From positions 1-7,485 of the forward strand of contig DUZD01000149.1 in assembly GCA_013349695.1 (NCBI GenBank): 7,485 nt of DNA, read 5' to 3'. The notes beneath the pieces were generated by a model. The model saw only the letters and a list, made by a program, of their open reading frames with translations, made no database searches and was not told where the DNA came from. The stretch is from Rhodospirillaceae bacterium. Lineage in GTDB: Bacteria; Pseudomonadota; Alphaproteobacteria; Rhodospirillales; 2-02-FULL-58-16. Position numbers and translations under genes: made by a program. This document shows, one piece after another, positions 1 to 4,824 of this stretch. How positions within the stretch are numbered: the stretch's first letter is position 1; each line of letters opens with the position of its first letter.

Positions 1-828
1 CGAGCCGTCGGCCGGGCGGCGGGTGGTATCGCCGGTGGCGGTGGGGATGTTGAACTCAAGCTGGCCGATGCTTTGGTAGACTTTGGCGGTGGCGGTGACC
101 GAGGAATCCTCGATAGTGATCACCGAGGTGGCCGCCGGCGGATCGATTCTTGCGCTCCATTCGTTTTCCCGGATGGAGCGGCTGTAAACGACGCTCATGG
201 TGTTGGCGTTGCCCAGGGTGTCGAAGAACTGGACGTCGGTCTTGTGGGTGGCGCCGGCGGTATCGTTGGACGGCAGGTTGGCGCCGATGGAGATATTGGT
301 GGTCGCCGCCGCCGTGCCGCCGACCCGGTTCAGGTTCACCGTCGCCAGGTAATCGGTGGAGACGATGTTCTGGTTGGCGATGGTCAGGGATTTGTTGGCC
401 GGGATCACATCGCCGTCGGCGTTAACGGGCCAGGCCTGAAGAAAGAACCCCGAGGTGTTCCTCAGGAACCCTTCGTTGTCCTGGAAGAACGAGCCGGCGC
501 GGCTATAGAGGAACTGATCGTCGTTGCCGGGGACGTTGGCTTCGTTGACGACGAAGAAGCCTTTTCCGGAAAGCGATATGTCGGTCTGCGAGGTGGACGC
601 CTGCAACAGGCCTTGTATGCCGGTGTCCTGGCGCGGTTTCGACTGCACGCCGCCGGCCGAATAGAACGTCGATGAGGTCTGCTTGGTGACCAGGGTCTGG
701 AAGTTGACGCGGGTGTTCTTGTAGCCGATCGTGCTGACGTTGGTGATGTTGTCGGAGATGGCGCCCATGGCGCTGCTCTGAGCGGTCAGTCCGGAAACGC
801 CCGAGGATAACGCACCAAATAAGCTCAT
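1..828 (-). CDS. flgE: Flagellar hook protein FlgE (N-terminal 276 residues; C-terminus beyond the left edge)
   Basis: FlgE is the structural subunit of the flagellar hook, the flexible joint outside the cell that couples rod to filament. The start is ATG at 828 (MSLFGALSSGVSGLTAQSS), preceded by the Shine-Dalgarno AGGAGA at 835-840. Residues 1-45 form the conserved rod/hook N-terminal helix with the SGLTAQ...DNITNVSTIGYK signature shared by axial proteins. The segment around residues 70-135 carries typical FlgE motifs: ISLSGKGFFVV, YSRAGSFFQDNEGFLRN and GFFLQAW. A FlaE-like D2 domain follows from about residue 180 (NLPSNDT, VQFFDTLGNAN). The reading frame is open to base 1, so the rest of the outer domains and the C-terminal D0 helix lie outside the window. 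It is the third gene after fliK and flgD, with a 95-nt gap from flgD and its own ribosome site. The family assignment is secure; FlgF and FlgG lack this combination of domains. Confidence 0.96.
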   Translation of the reverse strand, partial: MSLFGALSSGVSGLTAQSSAMGAISDNITNVSTIGYKNTRVNFQTLVTKQTSSTFYSAGGVQSKPRQDTGIQGLLQASTSQTDISLSGKGFFVVNEANVPGNDDQFLYSRAGSFFQDNEGFLRNTSGFFLQAWPVNADGDVIPANKSLTIANQNIVSTDYLATVNLNRVGGTAAATTNISIGANLPSNDTAGATHKTDVQFFDTLGNANTMSVVYSRSIRENEWSARIDPPAATSVITIEDSSVTATAKVYQSIGQLEFNIPTATGDTTRRPADGS

Positions 829-834
829 TTTCTT

Positions 835-840
835 TCTCCT
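835..840 (-). promoter_or_regulatory. Shine-Dalgarno of flgE
   Basis: AGGAGA on the minus strand lies 6 nt before the ATG at 828 and fixes the flgE start. Confidence 0.85.
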
Positions 841-849
841 TCGATTTGT

Positions 850-863
850 CGGCCCGTGGGCCG
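850..863 (-). other. Small perfect hairpin in the flgD-flgE spacer
   Basis: CGGCCC and GGGCCG (6 bp, all G-C) are separated by two bases in the 95-nt gap between flgD and flgE, 9 nt upstream of the flgE Shine-Dalgarno. There is no following U tract, so it is not a classical intrinsic terminator. It could stabilise or process the message, or tune flgE expression relative to flgD. That role is inferred; the complementarity is directly visible. Confidence 0.45.
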
Positions 864-923
864 GGTTCGTTCCTTAAACATTCCTGGCGTCGGCGTCCTG
901 GCTCCGCCCGGCGGCCGCAAATC

Positions 924-1604
924 CTATTCGCTGGCCGGCGTCTCCTTGACCGCCAGCACCTTGTCCATGTTGACGTTGACGTCGCCCATGAACAGTGAGA
1001 CAGAGCCGTCCTCGGCGCCGGCGCCGGTGACCCGTCCGAAGACGGTATGGGCGACGTCTTGCAGCTTGCCGGCCCGGTCCAGGGCGCTGACGACGACCGT
1101 GTAGGTCCCATCCGGCTGCGGCAGGCCGCCGGAACTCAGGCCTTCCCAGGTGAAACTGTGTTTGCCGATGTCCGTTTGGCCATCCTGGGAGAAGACGGAA
1201 AGCCCGGCCGCGTCCCTGATGGCAATGGTGACGCTGTCGGCCTGGGCGCCGAGGCTGTAGGTGAACTCGGCCTTGCTGTTTTCCAGGGTGAATTGTTGGC
1301 CGGTGGCCTCGATAGTGGTGCCGAGATAATTGACCATGTCGGCGACTTGCGAGCCCTGCTGCAGGTTCAAAAGCTTTTCCAGGTTGGCGTTCTGATAGAT
1401 CTGCTGCTCGACGCTGGCGAACTGGACCAACTGCGAGGTGAACTCGTTGGCATCCAGGGGATCGAGCGGATCCTGGTTCTTGAGCTGGGTAATCAACAAG
1501 TTCAAGAACCGGTTGAGATCCTCTTGCAGCTTTACCTGCGACCCACCCGACTTACTGTCGGGATCGATGACGGTGCTACCTTGCTGCACTCCGCTGAATA
1601 TCAT
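924..1604 (-). CDS. flgD: Flagellar hook assembly/cap protein FlgD
   Basis: FlgD forms the temporary cap on the growing hook and is needed for FlgE subunits to polymerise; it is exported through the flagellar type III system and later discarded. The 226-aa product starts at ATG 1604 (MIFSGVQQGS), which has GGAGGAAA at 1612-1619 upstream. An in-frame GTG at 1631 also exists but lacks a comparable ribosome site and abuts the fliK stop. Residues about 25-85 hold the diagnostic N-terminal block FLNLLITQLKNQDPLDPLDANEFTSQL followed by VQFASVEQQ. The C-terminal half is the Ig/tudor-like FlgD region, including GKHSFTWEGLSSGG and PDGTYTVVVSALD. Length is normal for the family. It lies 27 nt downstream of fliK and is probably co-transcribed with it and flgE. 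Confidence 0.96.
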   Translation of the reverse strand: MIFSGVQQGSTVIDPDSKSGGSQVKLQEDLNRFLNLLITQLKNQDPLDPLDANEFTSQLVQFASVEQQIYQNANLEKLLNLQQGSQVADMVNYLGTTIEATGQQFTLENSKAEFTYSLGAQADSVTIAIRDAAGLSVFSQDGQTDIGKHSFTWEGLSSGGLPQPDGTYTVVVSALDRAGKLQDVAHTVFGRVTGAGAEDGSVSLFMGDVNVNMDKVLAVKETPASE

Positions 1605-1611
1605 CTCTTCG

Positions 1612-1619
1612 TTTCCTCC
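1612..1619 (-). promoter_or_regulatory. Shine-Dalgarno of flgD deciding the ATG at 1604
   Basis: GGAGGAAA on the minus strand sits about 7-10 nt before the ATG at 1604. It favours that codon over the GTG at 1631, which would add nine residues (MNAAGGNEE) without a good ribosome site. Confidence 0.8.
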
Positions 1620-1631
1620 GGCCGCGTTCAC

Positions 1632-3446
1632 TCAAGCGCGGATGTCTATTTTGGTGTCGGTGACGATGCCGTCTCCGTACCTGTATTCGGCGGCCGTCAA
1701 ATCATCGTCCTCGGATTCGTCCTCGCCGCGGCCGCTGTCGGCCAACCCGGCGCTCGCATCTTCATCCGCCTGCTCTTCCTGTTCGCGGAGGTTGAAGTTG
1801 AGGCTGTCCTGATCCATTTGCAGGCCGGCGTCCTCGAGTGCTTGCTCCAGATCCTTGGCGTCTTTTTGCAGCAGATCGAGGGTATCCTTGTTGTCGGCGG
1901 TGATGACGGCGATTGCCCGTCCGTCATGGCCGACTTCAAGCTGCACGTCGACGCGGCCAAGGGAAGCCGGCTTAAGCTGGATGTTGATCTTGTCGGCGCC
2001 GGAGTTGATGGCTTTTGTGATCTGCACCGTGACCTGATCGACAATCGCCTGCTTTGGTAAGTTGAAGGGACGGGCGGCGGCGGCGGCGGCTTTGGCGGCG
2101 GCGTTTTGTTGGCTCTGTTGGGTTTCGGCGGTGCCGTTCGGGTTCGCCGAGGCCTGAGCCTCGCCGCCCACCGCTTGTGGCTGCTGGATGCCGGCGTTGG
2201 CTTGGAGCGCGCCTGGGGCCGAGCCGGCGGCGTTCGGTCCGGACGAGGCTAGGGCTTGCGCCTGCTGGGCTTGGCCGGTTCCGGCGGCGCCCTGTTGGGC
2301 CACTTGTTGCGCCGCTTGGCTGATGCCGGCGGCGCCGTGGTTGAGCAGGGACTGCCCGCCGTGTTGTGACTTGCCGCCATCTCCGGCGAGCGCCGTCGAG
2401 GAAGTGAGGCTGGCATTCGGCCTGGAAACAAGGGTTTCCGCCTTGCTGGCAACGTCGACGCTGAGCGAAATCCGGTTGCCCTCTCCGACTATTTTGGCAA
2501 GGTCGGCGGCCTGCTGGGAGGCCGTGCTGGTGGCTTTGACGGCTGCCTCGGCGCCGGCCTGGGCCTGGGCATTCGTGTTGGCCTGGGCATTTGTGTTGGC
2601 CTGGGTTTGCTGGCCGTGAGCATTGGCCGAGGCGTTGCCGGCATTACCGCCCTGGGCCGATGTCTCCCTGCCGGTGGCGGCCATGGCCTTGGCAAGGCCT
2701 TCAATGGCATTTTCCCTCTGTCCGGCAGATGCGTTATTGGCCTGGGCTTGGTCCGAAACCTGTCTCGGAAGGGAGCCGTCGCGGGCCGCGGCGACGAGGC
2801 CGGCCAGAACCTGTTCGGCATTCTGTTTGGCGAAGGCGGCATGGGCACCGTCCGTTGCGTCGGCGTTGGCGTTGTTTTCGACACCGGAGTCGGCGGTTTT
2901 GCCGTTGGCGGCCGGGGTCTCGCTCGAAGCCTCGGTGTCCGTATCGGCGGTTCCGTCGGCGGACGCATTGTCTTCGGCGCTCGACGGGCCGGCGTCTTGG
3001 CCGTCGTCCCGGGAGCTGTCGTCCTGGCGCGGCTGACGGCCGTCGCCGTTGTCGGCGCGGCTTGCGTCTTGTTCATTGCCGCCGTCGCTTCCCCGCTTGG
3101 CTGTTTGATCGCGGCCGTAATCGTCATGGCGGTCGGAGCGGTAGCTTTCGGAGTTGCCGTTGTCGCGTTCGGCGCCGCTGCTCCGGTCAGCTTGGCTATC
3201 TTGGGCGCCTTCACGGTTTTCATAGCCGTAATCGTCGGCCGAAGCCGGCTGATTGCCGGACTCGGCGACATGGGCGAGCTCGGTGCGGTCGGCCAGGGCG
3301 TTGATGCCGATATCGAAGCTGACGCCGCCTTTCATCAGGTCGGCGAAGGAGACGGGTAAGCCGCCCAAGGAAACCGCCTCGCCGCTCTGCTGATTCTGAA
3401 CGGAAGCGCCGGTCGATTCTTTAGCTATAATTGCGCGGATATCCAT
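1632..3446 (-). CDS. fliK: Flagellar hook-length control protein FliK, long low-complexity variant
   Basis: FliK is the secreted molecular ruler that sets hook length and switches the flagellar export gate from hook to filament substrates. The chosen start is ATG 3446 (MDIRAIIAKES), with GGGGAAA at 3455-3461 upstream; an in-frame TTG at 3467 is a weaker alternative. The 604-aa product has three parts. Residues about 60-180 are disordered, rich in D, S, R, G, N. Residues about 180-460 are rich in A, Q, N and G and include an exact ANTNAQ duplication near residues 283-294. The conserved FliK C-terminal domain spans about residues 465-553, with INIQLKPASLGRVDVQLEV, AVITADNKDTLDLLQKD and LNFNL. 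A further acidic tail ends in DTKIDIRA. It is longer than the Salmonella protein of about 405 aa. The long spacer fits a ruler, but diverged spacers are normal in this family and only the C-terminal domain gives the identification. Confidence 0.92.
   Translation of the reverse strand: MDIRAIIAKESTGASVQNQQSGEAVSLGGLPVSFADLMKGGVSFDIGINALADRTELAHVAESGNQPASADDYGYENREGAQDSQADRSSGAERDNGNSESYRSDRHDDYGRDQTAKRGSDGGNEQDASRADNGDGRQPRQDDSSRDDGQDAGPSSAEDNASADGTADTDTEASSETPAANGKTADSGVENNANADATDGAHAAFAKQNAEQVLAGLVAAARDGSLPRQVSDQAQANNASAGQRENAIEGLAKAMAATGRETSAQGGNAGNASANAHGQQTQANTNAQANTNAQAQAGAEAAVKATSTASQQAADLAKIVGEGNRISLSVDVASKAETLVSRPNASLTSSTALAGDGGKSQHGGQSLLNHGAAGISQAAQQVAQQGAAGTGQAQQAQALASSGPNAAGSAPGALQANAGIQQPQAVGGEAQASANPNGTAETQQSQQNAAAKAAAAAARPFNLPKQAIVDQVTVQITKAINSGADKINIQLKPASLGRVDVQLEVGHDGRAIAVITADNKDTLDLLQKDAKDLEQALEDAGLQMDQDSLNFNLREQEEQADEDASAGLADSGRGEDESEDDDLTAAEYRYGDGIVTDTKIDIRA
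2563..2598 (-). repeat. Two tandem 18-nt units inside fliK
   Basis: Two adjacent 18-nt units (2563-2580 and 2581-2598) differ at one base and encode ANTNAQ twice; a degenerate third unit begins at 2599. The duplication lies in the spacer of FliK, where unit gain or loss would lengthen or shorten the ruler without breaking the frame. Confidence 0.85.
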
Positions 3447-3486
3447 GGTCGAAATTTCCCCAAACAAGTTTAACTGGCCCTTTATT

Positions 3487-3504
3487 AAGCAAACAGCGGG
3501 CCAA
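3487..3504 (-). promoter_or_regulatory. Sigma-54 (RpoN) promoter for the fliK-flgD-flgE operon
   Basis: The minus strand reads TTGGCCCGCTGTTTGCTT, which matches the sigma-54 consensus TTGGCAC-N5-TTGCW at nearly every position and has the invariant GG-N10-GC core. The predicted start of transcription is near 3477, leaving a leader of about 31 nt before the fliK ATG at 3446. Sigma-54 control of hook genes is well established in several proteobacteria, including Caulobacter. It requires an enhancer-binding activator and ATP, and no activator gene is present here. Confidence 0.8.
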
Positions 3505-3512
3505 CATGTTGG
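3501..3512. promoter_or_regulatory. Perfect 12-bp palindrome overlapping the -24 box
   Basis: CCAACATGTTGG is a perfect palindrome whose left end contains the GG (CC on the plus strand) of the -24 element. A bound dimer here would compete with sigma-54 polymerase, so a repressor site is one possible reading. It may also be chance; no known binding protein is assigned. Confidence 0.4.
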
Positions 3513-3617
3513 ATCTGGACAGTTGATTGAAAAACCTAGAGAAATGTTTTCGCCGCCGGCTTGGGTGGGGAGATATTTTTTGCCTTTCCTTCCGCGCCCG
3601 GCAAATCTTTCTGGGTT

Positions 3618-4088
3618 TTAGCGGGCATATTGTGCCGGCGGGTCGTTCCGGGTCCGGTGATTGATCGTGGTTTCGTCGATTTCCACCAAGCCGGATAAGG
3701 GGTTGCGCTCGGGATCGACCATGGCCCGGCGGAGCTTGGCGGCCAACAGCCAGGCGGATTTGTAGGAGCCGAGGCCGAGTTGCTGCCACAATTGCATGGC
3801 CGAGATGCCATTGGAATGGGTGGCCATCAGGTAGGCGGCCCAGAGCCAGACATGCAGGGCCAACTTGCTGGCGTGCATGATGGTGCCCGAGGTCACCGAG
3901 GTTTGCTTGGCGCACTTGGCGCATTGGAAGGTCCAGGCCTTGGTCTCCAAGGCCCAGCCCTTGGGGTGGCCGCGGGCGGGGCACCGGAACCCCTCCGGCC
4001 AGCGAACGGAGAACAGGTACCCGGCGCCGGCGCGGTCGTTGCCGAAACGGCGCTGAAAGACGATCAGGAAATGTGGATAGTCGGGCAT
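3618..4088 (-). pseudogene. Truncated IS1595-family transposase (zinc ribbon plus start of the DDE domain)
   Basis: The intact protein would be a DDE transposase that moves an IS1595-family insertion sequence. The 156-aa remnant starts at ATG 4088 (MPDYPHFLIVFQRR) with GGAGG at 4098-4102. Residues about 30-65 match the family zinc ribbon: RWPEGFRCPARGHPKGW followed by FQCAKCAKQTSVTSGT. The next segment (WLWAAYLMATHSNGISA, QLGLGSYKSAWLL, KLRRAM) is the conserved linker region. The first catalytic region appears as GLVEIDETTI followed by RTRNDPPA, and the frame then stops at 3618. Family members usually run to about 300 aa, so most of the catalytic domain is missing, and I found no continuation in the other minus-strand frames. 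The second Cys of the first CxxC pair is Arg (CPAR). It is almost certainly inactive, and its broken end lies about 110 nt upstream of the fliK promoter. No terminal repeats could be assigned. Confidence 0.85.
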
Positions 4089-4166
4089 GGCGAACATCCT
4101 CCAAGCCAATCGTTTATGGTATGTTCCTGCCATGCCTTCGCTCGCCTGTCATCAAGATTTTGTGGT

Positions 4167-4200
4167 ACCGGACGGTGAGGGATAAGCCTTTCCGGGAAAA
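4167..4200 (+). repeat. GATAAGCCTT repeat motif, copy A
   Basis: ACCGGACG is followed four bases later by GGGATAAGCCTTTCCGGGAA. The same arrangement recurs at 7324-7357 with one single-base gap. The core GGATAAG-C-CTTTCC is a short hairpin with one bulged T. GGACGG (4170-4175) can also pair with CCGTCC (4206-4211) around it. Confidence 0.6.
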
Positions 4201-4229
4201 TTCGTCCGTCCTCTATTAAGCCTGCCCCT

Positions 4230-4306
4230 TGTCCGAGACGGCTGTAAAGGGCGCCGAGCGTCGCTTTGCGGCGGCCAACGGCCGCCCTTGACAGCCGTCT
4301 CGGACA
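4230..4306. repeat. 77-bp MITE-like element with 24-nt inverted ends
   Basis: The left arm 4230-4253 begins TGTCCGAGACGGCTGT. The right arm 4283-4306 is its reverse complement at 23 of 24 positions. The 29-nt centre (4254-4282) is not coding in any convincing way. There is no matching 8-bp direct repeat immediately outside the arms. It may be a miniature inverted-repeat transposable element, a REP/BIME-like unit or a large hairpin. No U tract follows, so an intrinsic terminator is unlikely. The inverted repeat itself is certain. Confidence 0.75.
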
Positions 4307-4382
4307 GTGGCTTGCCGATGGTAGGCCGGCTCGGGAAAGTGGCCTTGTCCAGCCTCTCAAGAAAGTCATTCAAGGAGAGCTA

Positions 4383-4577
4383 ATGATTATTCTTTCGAGA
4401 GACAAAAGCGGCCATTCTTCCGAGCCGACCTACAGAGACCAAAAGCCATCCCAGGCGGCGGCGCTCAGGGTTCGCCCTCTTGGCGGCGACCGGCGAAGCC
4501 GGCATGACCTTGAACGCCGCCGCTTGGGACGGCAGGCTCAACGTATAATGGATGCTTTTCCCGGAATTCCCGGATGA
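4383..4577 (+). CDS. Possible 64-aa small protein, uncertain
   Basis: An ORF starting MIILSRDKSGHSSEPTYRD has a good Shine-Dalgarno (AAGGAG at 4372-4377, 5 nt before ATG 4383) and runs to TGA at 4575-4577. The product is basic and Arg-rich in its second half (GGDRRSRHDLERRRLGRQAQ) and ends DAFPGIPG. I do not recognise a family. The frame also stays open upstream to 4266 through the inverted-repeat element. Much of the coding part is the palindromic structure at 4446-4532, which could by itself create the open frame and the Arg-rich sequence. For these reasons it may be a spurious ORF despite the ribosome site. There is no membrane segment or signal peptide. Confidence 0.25.
   Translation: MIILSRDKSGHSSEPTYRDQKPSQAAALRVRPLGGDRRSRHDLERRRLGRQAQRIMDAFPGIPG
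4446..4532. repeat. Branched palindromic element (possible three-way junction)
   Basis: Outer arms 4446-4463 (starting CCATCCCAGGCGG) and 4515-4532 are complementary at 16 of 18 positions. Between them lie two further hairpins: AGGG-TTCG-CCCT at 4467-4478, with a stable UUCG tetraloop on the plus-strand RNA, and CCGGC-GAA-GCCGG at 4490-4502. Together they can fold as a three-way junction. It could be a REP-type repeat, a small RNA or a mobile-element remnant. No homologue was recognised. Confidence 0.6.
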
Positions 4578-4676
4578 ACCTTTTTTTTCCGGTTTCCCCT
4601 CCCCCTGTCGGCCCCCGGCCGGTCATGCTAGTCTTGCGACTCAGGTATTTCGTTCTTTGATCCGCCGGAAAAGGGA

Positions 4677-4746
4677 TTCACCATCAAGGCTCAAAGGCGC
4701 CAAGAACTTATTGAAATCCTTTGTGTCTTGGTGTCTTCGTGGTGAA
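4677..4746. repeat. Long degenerate palindrome with 8-nt periodic arms (P1)
   Basis: Arms 4677-4704 and 4719-4746 (TTCACC...GGTGAA at the ends) are complementary at about 20 of 28 positions around a 14-nt loop. The right arm is built from 8-nt units CTTTGTGT, CTTGGTGT, CTTCGTGG. Similar accidental-looking 'CACCAAGACACCAAG' palindromes occur in intergenic DNA of many environmental bacteria. A related palindrome lies at 7221-7286. Confidence 0.65.
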
Positions 4747-4813
4747 ACCCCGACCGCGGCATCAAGGAAACTTGTGTTAAAGCCAGAACACTAGCGGCCC
4801 GCGTCGGCGGAGT

Positions 4814-4818
4814 AGGGA
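4814..4818 (+). promoter_or_regulatory. Shine-Dalgarno of the solute-binding-protein gene
   Basis: AGGGA lies 6 nt before ATG 4825 and supports that start, which also yields a complete signal peptide. Confidence 0.75.
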
Positions 4819-4824
4819 AGGAAC

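Larger units (their letters stand above)
4089..4824. other. Intergenic region rich in structured repeats
   Basis: This 736-bp stretch between the transposase remnant and the solute-binding-protein gene has no confidently coding gene. It holds a copy of the GATAAGCCTT motif (4167-4200), an inverted-repeat element (4230-4306), a possible small ORF (4383-4577) with an embedded branched palindrome (4446-4532), an eight-T tract (4581-4588) and a long degenerate palindrome (4677-4746). The pattern suggests repeated insertion of small mobile or repetitive elements next to the insertion-sequence remnant. Confidence 0.7.

Noticed and set aside
1047..3359. Long plus-strand open frames opposite flgD and fliK (337 aa and 250 aa)
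   Set aside because: They are antisense shadows of strongly GC3-biased genes, have no recognisable domain and overlap well-identified flagellar genes.
4064..4369. Minus-strand open frame across the inverted-repeat element
   Set aside because: Its composition is dictated by the repeat, it overlaps the transposase start, and no family resemblance is visible.
4544..4549. Perfect TATAAT on the plus strand
   Set aside because: No -35 element at 16-18 bp; the nearest TTGGGA is only 14 bp away inside the branched repeat.
4561..4588. Short CCGG hairpin followed by eight T residues
   Set aside because: The stem is only 4 bp and lies seven bases from the T tract, too weak and distant for a convincing intrinsic terminator.
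4774..4791. GTGTT...AACAC dyad upstream of the solute-binding-protein gene
   Set aside because: Only 5 bp per arm with an 8-bp centre and no recognisable promoter around it; easily chance.
4552..4794. 80-aa plus-strand open frame
   Set aside because: It reads straight through the degenerate palindrome at 4677-4746, has no good ribosome site and looks like repeat-derived coding.
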